Shown: positions 24,926 through 37,972 of the stretch, piece by piece
Layout: each line of letters opens with the position of its first letter
Numbering within the stretch: position 1 is the stretch's first letter
DNA from: Boswellia sacra
Taxonomy: Eukaryota; Streptophyta; Magnoliopsida; Sapindales; Burseraceae
Direction of reading: 5' to 3'
Length of the DNA stretch: 64,000 bases
NCBI GenBank assembly: GCA_013180625.2
Contig: SNVD02001107.1
Span: 1 to 64,000 of the forward strand
The notes under the pieces: generated by a model
The model's input: only the letters and a program-made list of their open reading frames with translations
The model's database searches: none
What the model was told of the DNA's origin: nothing
Program-made: the position numbers and the translations under genes

Positions 24926-27900
24926 ATGGAGCTGGAAGAACCAGTAAGTCCTACAGGCCAATACTTAAACAGCTCAGCTCTTTCGCTTTCTATTATCGCG
25001 GTTCTTGAATTTGAAGTGCCAATCGACGATATTCCGGTTATGAAGTTGATCAGGGAAGTGTTTCTCCCCATCAACCCACGTTTCTCCTCCATCATGGTAC
25101 TCTTGGATTCATGTTTATTTATATAGTGATTAACAATTACACTTGAAAACAAAAGCGCTTCATGCCCTTCTTAATGACAATCATATTAAAGATTATTCTC
25201 AGAGATATTTCTTTCTGTGATCATCATATTAAATATTTTTTCTTTTGTACTTTAGTCTGAAACTAAAATAAGCTGTGGAGATTTATCAACAGGTCGTGGA
25301 CGAAAATGGAGGGAAACAATGGAAGAAGGTTAAGGAGAATCTCGAAGACCACGTAAATGTGCCCATTTTCCCCTCTGGACTGTCACCAGAATCTTATGAC
25401 AAATACCTTGAAAAATACATCTCCGATATAGGAATCAAACAGCTTCCACAAACTCAACCTTTATGGGAAATCCATGTAATAAAATATCCTACAACCACCG
25501 CAGCCGGCGTTATAATATTCAAGCTTCACCACTCGCTTGGTGATGGCTACTCTTTAATGGGAGCTCTTCTTTCGTGTTTACAAAGGGCAGATAATCCCTC
25601 TCTTCCCTTGACGTTTCCTTCTGTTCATTTACAACCCAATAGAGGGAAAGGTGACAAAAACAACATATTCAGAAGTTTGCCCAAGATTTTCTCTGTGGTT
25701 CCAAAGACTTTATCAGATTTCTGTTGGAGCATAACAAAGAGTACTCTTATTGAAGATGATCAAACTCCAATAAGGTCTGGGGTGGATGGAGTTGAGTTTC
25801 TGCCAATCACAATGGCAACAATGACTTTCTCTCTTGATCACATCAAGCAAATTAAGGCTAACGTTGGAGCGGTATGGTTAATCGATTTCAGTTTCCTGTT
25901 TAATCTAGATTACATGGATCGCTTCTATTAATTTGTTATCAATTTGCTATATAGATAGATATATGACAGATCTACCTCCACGCCCTCCTTAGGGCCAGTC
26001 TTACAGAACGGTTGATGATCTATTACTATTATCAATTGAATGATAGATCTTTTAAAAATATTTTTAAAAGAATAGAATAAAAATATATTTAAGAAGAAAA
26101 TCTGGTAGAAAAAACACACACACTTCTAAATATAGTAAAAACAAAAGGAGTAAAAATAAGGTTAACAGAAAATCTTTGTCCACTAAGATATGTACTCTAT
26201 TTTCTAGGAGTCAAAATATCATTAGCATAGCTGAGACCTTAAAATTAATAGAAATTTATGAAGTGAAAATCTAAAGTAAAATTTTGGGATAGCCATAGTG
26301 ACCATGATATATCACAATCCACATTAATCTTTCATTTAACATAGTTTCAAATACAATTGATATAACAGTGATATTAATCATTAATATTAAATATGTGCTG
26401 AGGATCTCTTCAATGATCATTGATCATAAGAATTAGAATTATCGATAGTTTTACTCTTAAAATTTCTATCATAATGGGGTAGTATGAGCCATTAGTAGAT
26501 ACATGCAAGATATATATCTAAAACTTTGATTTTATTTATTTATTTATTTATTATTATCATTTTTTTCTTTTTCTTTTTTTTTTGCAGTTAGAGTTTGATG
26601 CTAAAGTAAAAAAAGAAAAAAGTGGGTACATATAATTTGTTTTGTTTGAAATAAGGATCCTCTCCTGAACTTTTATGATCATATATTCATGGATTTTAGT
26701 ATTTATGAGTAGTTTTGATTTATTATATTTATTTGTTTTAATTTTTTTAATTAATCAATAATATCATATATCATACTCTAGATTTTATTATTTGTAAGTC
26801 GTTTTGATTTATTATATTTATTTGTTTTAATATTCTTTTAATTAATCAATAATATTATACTCTTGAATTTAATTTGCTAGCCATATGTAATGAGCGAATT
26901 GATTAGGTGCAGGTAGTTTAGCCAGAAAAATTAATTCCTTATAGGAGTGTGGCCAGTTGTCCGACAGCCATCTGATATGCCATAGTTTGATGGAAAATTC
27001 AATGCAAGTTTTAAATTGTGCATCCTCCAATAGTAGTGCTAAAATAACTGCGGTGATTTTGATTGTTATTGCGCTCGCGCGCCCCTGCGGCTGCCATATC
27101 GGCGCTTTATAAATTAATCAAGTTGACATTTGCGCTGTGTCCTCTGAATAAAGGACGCGGCTACAGCACATTGAGTGTATTGAATATAGCTATTTCTTTG
27201 ACAATTTTTTTTTTGTTTGGTTTACACAATTTTTTTTATTTTATTCTTTTTTTGGTCCTACTATTCTTCTTGTTTTTCTATTGATCATGACAGACTGTTA
27301 ATGATGTTGTTACTGGAGTAATCTTCTTGGGCACTCGGTTGTATATTGAAGAAATGAGTCAGAATTCGATCTCCAGCAAAGCAGAGTCTACAGCTCTAGT
27401 GTTGCTTAACACAAGGGAGTTTCGAAGCTACGAGTCAGTGGAAGATATGGTTAAGCCTAACACCAAAACACCTTGGGGGAATCATTTTGCTTTCTTGCAT
27501 GTATCTATTCCCAAGTTAACTGATGCTAAGTCTTCAAATCCACTTGAATTTGTCCTAAAAGCACAACGGATCTTTAATGGCAAGAAAGATTCTTTAGCTG
27601 TTTACCTCACTGCTCATCTTCTGGAGATTGTGAAGAAAATTAAAGGCCCTGAAGTACGTATAATATATCTTCTGCTGAAGATGACATAAAATTTTTGACG
27701 GTTTAATTTTTGTAGAAATAATGGTGCATATATAAATAATTAATGTGAGGAGATGTGATTGTAGATTCAAAGTATTTGAAGATCTTTTAATTAAGTACTA
27801 CAACCGTATTCAAATTTAATTACTTCTGTCTACAGAAGGATTAATGGATTCTTCCTATATATTTGCATTTTGATGTCACAGGCCGTAGGTAGATTTATCC

Positions 27901-28734
27901 ATGGCACTTTAAAGAACGCAAGTATGGGAATCACAAATCTCATCGGTCCAGTGGAACGGATGGCTTTGGCCAATCATCCGGTTAGAGGCATGTACTTCAC
28001 GGTGGTTGGTGCACCTCAGGTACTTAATTAGTTCCAAATTAAGTACTGCTAAGTTAACCATCACTCCTACAAAAATGTAAAAGGAAAAACATTCAAATTT
28101 AAATTGTTCTCAATAATTTTTTTTTTCTAACACTTGCTTTAAAAATTTACATCTTATTTTTAGTTGTAAAAAAGACACTTAAAAGACTCCTCCCCGCTCC
28201 CTAATCCCCAAGTCAAAACATCTATTCTTTAAAATATAAGATCACAGAAAAAAATTTTATAAAATATTTTTAATATTAAACATTTTTACTTAATTGTGTA
28301 ATTTGAAAATAGTTAATTTTTAAATAATTAAGATTAGATACTTCAGTAGAAGACAGTTTTTTTCTTTTTAAATATATATGTACTTCTGCATGTTTTAATT
28401 TGTTAAAATAAAATTATGACCATTTACTTCTATACCTTTTTACATCTATTCTACTTAAAAAAATCCCTCTCTTTTAAATAGTAATAAATATTTAGAATTA
28501 GTCTTCTTCAAGATGTTGGCCAAATTAATTTGATGCGAAAAGGAAGGACAAGAAATATAAAATGTAACATTCTTTTAGTGCGATTATTAATTGCAGAGTA
28601 TTTGCATAGCAATAGTGAGTTATGTGGGGCAGCTGAGGGTTGCTATTGGAGCAGAAAAGGGCTTCATTGATGCTCAGAAATTGAAGTTATGCATAGAGAA
28701 AGCATTTGAGATGATACATAAAGCTGCATGCTAG
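24926..28734 (+). CDS. WSD1-like wax ester synthase/diacylglycerol acyltransferase, copy C (5 exons, apparently intact)
   Basis: Predicted exons are 24926-25096, 25293-25871, 27294-27653, 27882-28019 and 28597-28734, phase 0 throughout, about 461 residues. HHSLGDGYSLMGALLSC in exon 2 holds the HHxxxDG acyl-transfer motif. Exon 3 has NDVVTGVIFLG and PWGNHFAF, and exon 4 has ITNLIGPVERMALANHP. No nonsense codon or broken splice site was found. Intron 2 (about 1.4 kb) resembles that of E and B, while exons 4-5, intron 4 and the 3' flank resemble copy A, so C looks like a mosaic or the product of gene conversion. Expected role: ER acyl-CoA:fatty alcohol or diacylglycerol acyltransferase; substrate preference is not readable here. 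Confidence 0.88.
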
Positions 28735-29952
28735 TGAAAATTGTAATCTTCAGTATATAAAGAGAAAGCATATATACGTTCCAATTTGCTTCCTACAATT
28801 GTTGTAAGAATAATTTCCAATTGACTCACTACCGTATTTTGAGATTATCAAATATCAATTGATGCTTTTTCAATATCTAGTCATGCTTTTGCATGCAATT
28901 GAAAGTTTTACTCTTGAGATCAACAAATTTTGTATTTTCCTGATGCCTATTTCCGTGCTATATTGATGTGTAGTTAATAAGAAATGTGGAATGTTCTTTT
29001 GTGGCGAAATTTAAGTCAATTGTTAAAATAGAAATCACTATAAAAAGGACAAATAAAATGATGATGATTGATCACGTACAAGCTATTAAGGTTGTGTTTA
29101 TTTTTGTTTTTAAAATTTAGTAAGATTACGTAGTTTATCTTGAATTTCTTTTTATTTTAAATTTTGAAAAAGAGATATTATTGATTTTAATTTAAAATAT
29201 ATTAAAAAATATACATTTTTAGAAAATATTTTTCAGTTATCAAAACAAATACCCCATAAAATACTAACAGATACAAAATGTAATAATCGGATCGAATCAA
29301 CGTCTTCAAATAACTAGTCTTAATTTGACTGGGCCTAACCAAATTAGCCAGTCCATATGCGTGTAGTACACTTATATCGAATTGTTACGGAAAAAACATA
29401 TAGAGTCCTGAATCTGGTAAGAAAATCTAACGACTCAGTCGAACTTTCCTTAGTAACGGTGTTGACTAGTGGCTATTTAATTTGTTTGATATATAATTGG
29501 GAAGAATTAAAATCTAAGGAAATCGAAAGTAGGTTTTGTGTTGTATGGTCTAGTCATTCGGGTGGTGCTGTCAGCTGTACTGATAGCTATTGTTTAAGTT
29601 GTGGGGGATTGCTGGGAAGAGATCTAATTGTTGTGTAACTGTAATCAAATGCACGGCGAGAAAAAGAAAAATAAAGAAACGGCCCCGAGGGTGGGGGTGG
29701 TTGGTGGTGGGTGTTGGTGGTGAATTGGTGCCTATACTTTTCAAAAAAGCGTGTAATGCATCAAGATATATCGAACTCACGTCAATAAATGCTGAAGTGC
29801 GATGCGCCCACGCGCTCATCTCATGGCTATTGATAATTAGGGAAGTAGCATGGTGGTCCTTTTTTGAGCAATCTTTGTCATATTAACCGAGCATAAACAC
29901 AAAGTCTCTGCATGTGTAGTAAGTTGTGTGCGTGTGTGTGTGTGTATATATA
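28735..29952. other. 3' flank of copy C
   Basis: Duplicates the 3' flank of copy A (6569-7170), including the MITE and the ATCGGATC/CTTCAAATAACTAGTCTTAA block also seen downstream of B. From 29400 to 29950 I see no coding region. The open frames around 29357-29886 carry no recognisable domain. Confidence 0.55.
29085..29259. mobile_element. MITE-like element, copy downstream of gene C
   Basis: Diverged counterpart of 6893-7060: the left end ATTAAGGTTGTGTTTATTTTTG and the right end ATCAAAACAAATACCCCAT retain the inverted-repeat relation. The same position relative to the gene 3' end shows shared ancestry. Confidence 0.5.
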
Positions 29953-30068
29953 AGGGCCAGCTGCCGTGGGGAGCAGAAAAATTAAGGCCGCTTTCTTTGA
30001 TGCTCCAAAGCTGAAGTCTGGAATGGAGATCATGCATTTGAAATGATACTCAAACCTGCAAGCATGTG
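29953..30068 (+). pseudogene. WSD1-like acyltransferase copy D, exon 5 relic
   Basis: The segment from AAGGGCCAGCTGCCGTGGG to GCATGTGA aligns base by base with exon 5 of the other copies (GGGAAGCTGAGGGTTGCC... GGAGCAGAAAA..GGC..CTTTGATG..CAGAAGCTGAAGTC...GCATTTGA.ATGATAC). It keeps pieces of the AEKGFIDVQKLK segment but has insertions that shift the frame. No other exon of this copy survives before the copia LTR at 30275. A dead fragment. Confidence 0.72.
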
Positions 30069-30274
30069 AAAGTTCTCCTCAACACGAAGGGAAGAGAAAA
30101 GGGTGACACAACGCAATATTAGGAGCTAACTTAATTCATCTTCCCCCTTTTGTCTTCCTTCCAGACAACTTCTCGAGAATATTAACTTCAAAAAATCATA
30201 TCAACAGTAATATATTAGAGAGCTCATCAATAATTAATATTGCATGCTAGTTTGCCAAAATATCCTTGGTGTGG

Positions 30275-30472
30275 AAAGAATAATGACTTGTATTTATATG
30301 AATTGTATATTTACAAGATACCATGACATGTCAATTTATAGGTTGATACAGGTACTAGCATAGAAGTAAATCATATATACAGTGAAAGAAAATAATCTCA
30401 ATAACGATGATTGATTGACTAATTGTATGCTTAAACTAAAAGAGAATCATATCAATTATATATTTGATAGAA

Positions 30473-30516
<44 letters not shown>

Positions 30517-30567
30517 TTGTATGTATGTATGTATGTATGTATGTATGTATATATGTACACGGTAACA
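30275..30567 (-). repeat. 3' LTR of the copia relic
   Basis: Homologous to 42520-42723 but about 90 bp longer because of a microsatellite expansion at 30475-30556. It begins TGTTACC on the minus strand, compared with TGTTGCC in the 5' LTR. Confidence 0.82.
30475..30556. repeat. (CA)n, (TA)n and (TATG)n compound microsatellite inside the LTR
   Basis: Runs of ACAC, then ATATAT, then TATGTATG units. The partner LTR has only ATAGATGATAG here, so the array grew after insertion. Confidence 0.85.
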
Positions 30568-30579
30568 TCCCCCCTCAAA

Positions 30580-30668
30580 CTCAAGTAAGTGATGTAGAAG
30601 CTAACTTGAGTTTGGAAATTAACTCGCAAAATTTCCTTGGAGAATGACTCTTAGTAAAGATATCAGCT
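30580..30668 (-). pseudogene. Copia RNase H C-terminal end, cut off from the rest by the hAT element
   Basis: On the minus strand, ADIFTKSHSPRKFCELISKL followed by KLASTS and a stop is the standard copia polyprotein C-terminus. The preceding part (SSFDQPTD) is at 38240, on the other side of the hAT insertion. Confidence 0.85.
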
Positions 30669-31982
30669 TAGGGGTGGACACTCTTCGGCTCGGGTTGGGT
30701 TTAGGGATACCTACCATACTTGAGTATTCATTGGGTTTGAGAAATTAAAACCGAATTCAGGTATATTTTTTAAACTACCTAAAGGATACCGATGGTCGTC
30801 ATGTCGATTAGGGTATGTTGGGTTGTGCTAGGTTTTGTTTTGATGCTATTTTCAATTGGGCTTATATTATCTTTTAATTAAAATCCCTTGTTTATATTTT
30901 TAGAAAATCATCTTTGCCTGATTCTTTTTTTGGGTTGAAGCCCATTTACCTTTGACAAAGGAAATGTAATGAAAATGAAGCCCATCAAACACAAAAATTA
31001 TATAATCAAAATAAAGCCCAAGTAGGCCATGATTCCAAAACAGAAAACAAAGTCTATAATCAATATAATTAAAAAAAACAATCTGGAAGAAATCAAATAA
31101 ATAAAAATAAAGGCCAACCAAGCCATGCTTCCACTCTAGAATGAAAAACAAAATTTAGCAAAAATCATAATAAACAAAATTAATAAACAGAAAAAAAATT
31201 CCCAAGTCATAAAAAGCAAAATTCACAAGTCAGAAAAAATAAAATTAATAGAAACATCTACACTATACGGAATCTTAGTTGGCAGTATACCATAACATTC
31301 TTTCCACTTTCCACAAGACAGTTGCCACTACCAATCTTTCTAGTTTCAACAAGACAACAAATTAAATCAAAGTAACATACCAACAAGACAACAAGAATAC
31401 AACAATAGAGTATAAAATAAGAACTTAAGAACAAACCCCACAAAATCATGAATAAAATTTCATGAGTAAATAAACAAAATTCCTTAAAACAAACAAAAAC
31501 AACAACTACAAGAGATGAAGCAAACTCCATTACGGTTAAGCAAAGCAAAATATGAGAATTTGAACTGTCCACAAACTTTAGATTCTACAAACTCCCACAT
31601 TTGAAACCCCAACTCCAAGTTCTAACTCCACAAGAACAGAAGTTCTAACCAATTAAAGGATCCAACCTTTCACAAAAATAAATAAATAAATAAAACAAAT
31701 CAGAATTCAAAAGCAACATACTTTAACTAAACAAGTCAGCACAACAATACCAATTATAATTTATAACAAAACTAGTTCGATGTTTTTTGTATTGATATTT
31801 CAGTAAGGTCAGATTATGGGGTTACCTACTCCTTCAACTCATTAATCATGCTTCAATGTCTAACTGCTCCAATGTTGTTGTAGTAGATCCAAACACATCT
31901 TTATCATTGACAAATACAAAAAGAAAAGTTATAAAATTAATCTAATGAAATCACTACATAATATAATATAGAAGTGAAATGA

Positions 31983-34900
31983 CTATTGAATGTTATTTTT
32001 ACCTGACACAGTAGATTTGGATTTACCAAACACCACATGATCCCTATCTTTACTTTCATCGGACTTCGAGATTAGGAAGATTTCATCACATAATGTATAA
32101 GTAATCCAATTTTGTGAGCAGATTAATGACTTAACTATTTTAGGAGTTAATGAGCTCCTAAATTGGTCTAGAATGCGTCTGCCCGTACTAAATGTAGACT
32201 CGAAAGCCATGGTTCAGATAGGAATAACAAATACATCCCTTGCTATTCTGGCTAAAACAAGAAAGTTTGTCGTATTTATCTTCCAACAATCTAGTATTTC
32301 GAAATTATCTTGTTTTCCTTGTACTATTGGATGAGACAAATACTTCTCCACTTCATGGGATGACCCTTCCAATTGCTTTTCCTTAAGAAACTGTTATTTT
32401 GTTTAGGTGTAGGGAATTGAGAAGTTTGATATTGATCAAGATCAACTAACATAGATGGTGAGGAATCTTCACTTACCATTTCATTTGAAGAAGTCCTGTC
32501 ATTCTCAAAAGAAGCATACAAATCATACAGTTTATATAATAATGCTTTAATATGTGATGTTTTCTCCTTAGACTCACTAAGACCACAAATTGCTTATAAG
32601 CATAAGTCACATTCCTCAACTTAGCCCTAGGATCAAGAACAATAGCAATGAGCAACATGTGACTTATGACATCCAATGAACACCAATATTTATCAAACTT
32701 CTTCATATTCTTTGCCATAGCACATAAAATGCCATTTGTTTGTTGCTCTAAATCACTCAAATAATCCTAAAGTTGTCACATCTCATAAAATAAAATGTGG
32801 GCTGTAGGAATTAAAGAAGAACTAGACTTGAGAGTTATCTCATAAAATATCTTCAAAAATCGCTCAAAAAATATTACTTAAAAATCGCAAGTATACAATA
32901 TTGTGGACAACTAATAAATGAGAATACATGTGTCATCCCGTGAGGACTGTTGCTACTAAATACCAAAATTGTGATAACCTCTATTTAATTTAAATAATTA
33001 TAAAAGAGAATTGGGTTTTGGTAAAATTAAACAAATCTTGATTAACTAAAATTAACATTACGGACACCCATAAAAATTATGGAGAGAGGAATCTAATAAT
33101 TAAAAATCTAGGGATCTAATTTCACCAAAATTAATCAATTTAATTTCCCTACTTTAATAAACCAATGATTATTCCTACGTTGCCAACCAATTTCACCAAT
33201 TTAATTGTTATTCTTTCTCAAGTAACAACAATATATATTAATATATTAGAATCACGTATCTATCTCATTTAACTCACTATTAATACCCAGTGAGTATAAG
33301 AAATCTATAAGGTTGCACGAATTACATTCATATCTCTATCTCATGTCAATTTATGGTATCTCATACAATGACATATTCTAATATCACCTCTCAGTCTCAA
33401 TTTTAATCCCTAAATCATGCAATTGTTGGCCAAGTAATCACAAGCTTTAAACGTAAAATGAAATACTCAACATAAATTGAAATAATCATCAATCAATTAA
33501 GATCAAGAGAAATTGAACATTAAAATTCAGCTACATCTTTACCCTGGAAAAGGAAAATTAATTCATGTTGCACAGAAATATCATTTTACGCATATTCTTA
33601 AACATAAGTGAAGAAAGGGAAAGAACTAGCTGTTGAAGCTGAATCTTGGTTGATGATGTGCTAACCCTGTGATCAAGCAGTCTGTCCTCTCTAAGAAGTT
33701 TCTTTCCAGATCCAAATGCCTCTTGCTTGAATGAATTCTTTCTTTTTCTTCCCAATCGTAGCCGACAAGAGAGAAAACATGCTCATCGCTTTTCCTTTGG
33801 ATTCCAGAAGAATTATTATTACTTTGGCCTTCAATTACGCTTGTGAACTAGCTTTAATTGATTCCCCAAGTTAATGAACCCTTTGCTGGGATGTCTTGCC
33901 AAGAGAAGAATAAAAATGATTTTCATTTTATATCTCTTGGGTGCTCCACCGAAAGTGCAAATGCTCCCAATTAATAGTCAACCATTCACTTTCCTTTTTA
34001 GCTTATTTTCACCCATAAGCCAACCGAAATTGCCCTCCCACATGAGACACAACATCGTAGAACTTTGTCTTCCTTTAATCGGGTTCAAATCCTAATATTC
34101 CTTTAGGTAGAATTCATACAAAGTTAGACAAAATTCATCAATTAAACACAAAAAGGGAGATAGAAAACCTAAGAAAAAAGGTGTAAATAATGTGTAAAAA
34201 TTAGACTTATAAAAAATAGAAGCTTTCTCCTAATCATCTGTTTGAGGAGGCCCTACCTTTTTCTCCTCAGAAAAGAATTAAGATAATGTCCATCCTCCTC
34301 CTCCAACCATTCAAGGGCTTTTTGAAATCGTAGAGCACTATCTAACATCAAGAAAGTCACATTCCATCTTGTGGGAATATCTAACACTAAATTCCCTTTG
34401 TATTGAATCCTCTCATGCTTGACAAAATCTCTGAACCTTGTAACCTTGCAGGAGAAGATCTAACATATCTTACAACATTTCAAATGCTAGCTATGGATCG
34501 ATCAAGCTCTTTTAAACGCTCACCTACAATAAAGTTTACAATATGTATAGAAAAACGCACATGTAAGTACTTCTCTTCTAGAATCATCCCTCTATTTTTC
34601 CAATTCTTCATTAATTTCTTCTTCAAACTGTTGATGGCTATTTCATTTGCACTTGCATTATCAACTATAATTGTGAAGATATTCTCCAAAACCCAAGTGT
34701 TTAAACAACCTTCAACAATTTTTTCAATTGTTTCCTCTCTATGATTAGTAACTTGAGAAAAACACAAAATTATTTTTTTTTTGTAACATCCAAGAATGAT
34801 CAACAAAATATGCAGTGATTACCATAGAGCTAATATTTTGAATAAATGTCAAAATGTAAGTAGTGAGGGAAACCTTAACCTTTTTTGCCTTGAAATAGTT

Positions 34901-35435
34901 CTTCAAAGCTTTTTTCTCACTGACAAAAGCTTCAAAATGTCTCGTGCAATTGTTCTTTGTGAGAGAACTTCAAATTTTGGACAAGCTAACCACATAAGAT
35001 GGTGAAATCCTTTGTTCTTAACAAATCAAAATGGTAATTAATTTATAATTACCATCTCCACAAGTGCTCTTCCAATTGCTTCATTTATCAAATCCAATAG
35101 ATTAAAAATTGGTAAACATCCCACTCTCTAAATTTTTGCCACAAAAAAAGAAGTTTTTGTTTTTCGTCCTTCTTTGCATGTTGTTTACTCAAAACATATT
35201 TGGGGCACACATTCAAATGCTTCCACAAGTTAGTGGTGCCATGCTTTATACTGTCTGAAGCAAAACTCTTCCCATAATAGTTCCATACACATCTACTCCC
35301 AATAACTTTTTTAAAATGATCCCATACTACTGAAACTTAAGGCTTCTTTCTCTTAGGTTTTAAAGATGTTGCTTGACTAGTGAATTCATATGCTTGAGCA
35401 TTATTTGGGGAACCAGTTTGGGAGCCATAACTGAA
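31983..35435 (-). pseudogene. hAT-family transposase, decayed and interrupted
   Basis: Minus-strand pieces in order: an N-terminal TSQATSLKPKRKKP, a stop, then a BED-type zinc-finger region (VVWDHFKKVIGSRC..GKSFA, HGTTNLWKHL) whose first CxxC pair is largely lost. Then the RNase H-like core around 34806-34215 (IFTIIVDNASANEIAI, HVRFSIHIVNFIV, IPTRWNVTFLML). After the nested insertion, IFYEITLKSS, DKYWCSLDVI and LDPRAKL follow. Last comes the C-terminal dimerisation region (YLSHPIVQGKQDN; ARIARDVFVIPI; ESTFSTGRRILDQFRSSLTP) ending at 31983. A TGG to TAG change and several other stops and shifts are present. Not functional. Confidence 0.85.
32857..34213. mobile_element. Unclassified insertion inside the hAT transposase
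   Basis: The transposase reading breaks after the EKASIFYK codons at about 34213 and resumes at RFLKIFYEIT at about 32857, giving an insert of about 1.36 kb. Its edge near 32880-32960 (ATCGCAAGTATACAATATTG... CGTGAGGACTGTTG) resembles the LARD-like non-autonomous repeats with CGCAAGTATAC and CAGGGACTGTT blocks that I know from other plants. I found no clear target duplication or LTR pair, so the class is uncertain. Confidence 0.5.
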
Positions 35436-35994
35436 AAAAAAATGCATTAAAATAAAATTAGTTGATTCATGAATAAAAAGTGTAAATAGTCCTTTGCAAC
35501 CAACAAGCGTATTAAATGCATTAAGATAAAATTGAACCAACAAGCAATCTATACAACTAGCAAGCATTTTAAATGCATTAAAATAAATTGAACCATATAG
35601 CTCTCCAATGCAACCAACAAGCAATTTAAATACATTAAATGCATCCCTAAACAGATTATATCGAACAAGCTTATATTGATTCTATACAGTATCTATTCAC
35701 ATGCAAGTAAGCCCAATCTTAATTAACTAATAGTTTATTAAAGCATACACTTAATTAAAAAATCTTCTTAATAGAATTACTGTGTTTGCAATAGTTTGAA
35801 AATTTTTTGAATGTAAGACAACAATCTTATCTTATGCAATTATCAAATTCCTAAAGTTATGACTAACAACACTAACTATATTTACTATAATAAGTGATAT
35901 CTAGTAATGGAAGTGGCAGTAACTAGTCAAAAAATTAACAGATTATAAAAGCTCTAATAAACTCAAATTAATTTTTACTTACTTATCAAAGAAA

Positions 35995-37532
35995 TGGTAT
36001 CTCTTATGCCCTTTTCTATGGGATAAAAAATTAAGATGACTCATAGTTTGTTCGATCAAAAAAACAAAGATGACGTCGCTCGCCACAAAAAGTCTAAATT
36101 TTATTGTGCGCCAAGAGTTATCCTTAAATAATTCAACCCGAAGATGGAAGTTGGAACTGCTTTTTGTAGCTTGTAGGTTGTGCAGTGCAAGAAAGCAAAT
36201 CCTTCCTATGAAAGGGTAAAATACAAAATAAAAATAATCAACAAAAGGTTCACACTCTGAAAATAGCATTTAAACCTTGATCCAACAAAAGAGAAACAAT
36301 AATTTATTTGGCTCTAGTACAAATGTTGACAAAAAGAGAAACGAAGCACCGATTGCTGCAAAATCATCAGATATGTAAAATGATTTGTATTCACTTGATT
36401 GAGGCCGAAGTTAACTTGGTGAGTGAGAGATAAATGAATGAGCAAATATTTAATAATTATCTGCCAAGGAAAAATGCAATTAGATAAGTAATTAACTGCC
36501 AAGGAAGATTGGAGCACATATTTAATAATTAACTTCCATATCTAATTTGCTGATAAATGGAATAGCACTCCAGATTAACAAATTTATAATTCAGTTAGAT
36601 AGTAACATATTTAATAATTAACCCACAAATTTCTCATCCTCATCACAAATATTAGGTTGAATAATTTATACTTTTCATATTGATAAGCACGGAATTAAAG
36701 CTTAGTCACATGATATCTCTTATATAAAGTAGAAATTGGTTAACCTCTCAATTTATGGATAAAACTGCAATATATAGATACAATGCAGGTTTGGAGCATA
36801 TTTAAGCATAAATAAGAAATTATTTAGAGTTTAAATTCAATTTTATTTTTGTGAGCAATCAACACATGCATGCTGCAAATTATGAATAGAAAAAAAAAAT
36901 TCATGATATATAATTTTTATTAATTATATCTATAAGATGCATATTTGAAAACAAATATTAAAACATTAAAGTAGCTCACTCAAAGAGGGATCCAACAAAT
37001 ATTAATAGAAGACAATACTTGTGATATATATACATATATCTTCTGACTTTGATCTAAATATATATAAGATTAATTTATTGTATAAATAAATGAATGAAAA
37101 TTATTGACAATAGTAGTTATGTGTTATAATTATTAAAAACAATCATAAGAATATTCAAATTTTATGTACACACCTAGACGATTGACAAATTAACTAACTA
37201 ATAACACTTAATATCTACACTGTACACAAACTTATCTATTGATCAAATTTAATCAATTAAATAAAAAAAAATTAACCAAGGAAAACCACAAAACCGTTTA
37301 GCTAAAGAGCTAAATATTTCATACAATAATATATTGCAATTCACAACAGAGTGACTCATGACTTGTGAAAGAGCTAAAAGATCAACAAATATAAACAAAC
37401 CTACCCACCCAATAAAACATAAAGAAGAATAGTAGTTACTAGTTACCTTAATTGAACGCCAATGGTCAAGGAATGAACGATGAACAAATTGCTGAGTTCC
37501 TTTGCACATGCATGGAGATATCAATTTATCAT
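35995..37532 (-). pseudogene. Captured RINGv (C4HC3) zinc-finger gene fragment inside the hAT element
   Basis: Exon 37532-37447 encodes DDKLISPCMCKGTQQFVHRS then FLDHWRSIK and ends at a GTAACT donor. After an intron, a TTTCATAG acceptor leads to 36205, encoding EGFAFLHCTTYK, then, after a small frameshift, FHLRVELFKDNSW and IKFRLFVASDVIFVFL. This is the core of the plant RINGv/RING-variant membrane E3 family (normally HRSCLDHWR and HCTTCK followed by FHLR). Two zinc-ligand cysteines are replaced (C to F, C to Y) and the frame is broken, so ligase activity is not expected. Both splice junctions survive, so a genomic rather than cDNA copy was captured. An upstream exon may end at about 37743 (GACAG|GTAAAG). 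Confidence 0.8.
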
Positions 37533-37937
37533 CTACGACATTGAATGGCAACCATTAGTCAGAACCAGAAGGGAAAAAAATCAAAAATCAGTGACCAGCA
37601 TGACCACTGTAAAGAGAAAAAGCAATAATAGGAATTATGAAGTAAAGAACTTTGAACAAACATTTTCCATTTTTCCATCTTCAATGGAAATAATGTGCTT
37701 ATTCAAAATTTCGGCTTTATAAAGAAATGAACTTTACCTGTCTCAAAAGGTCAAAGAGACAAACGAATCAAACGAAGGAGGTGGAGAGCCACTATCGGCC
37801 TTTGAGGTTGATAGTGATCAGAAAACAATGCTGACGCTTTGAAGTCAGGTGAGAAGAAGAGAATTAGGCAAAACGTTGAACTTGAGAGAGTGACAGGATT
37901 GCTAGTTTTGAAAAGTGAGGACAGAGTTATAATATAC

Positions 37938-37972
<35 letters not shown>

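Noticed and set aside
29357..29886. Open frames of 82-98 codons between copy C and the exon 5 relic.
   Set aside because: No domain, no supporting splice structure, and neighbouring sequence is decayed 3' flank shared with A and B.
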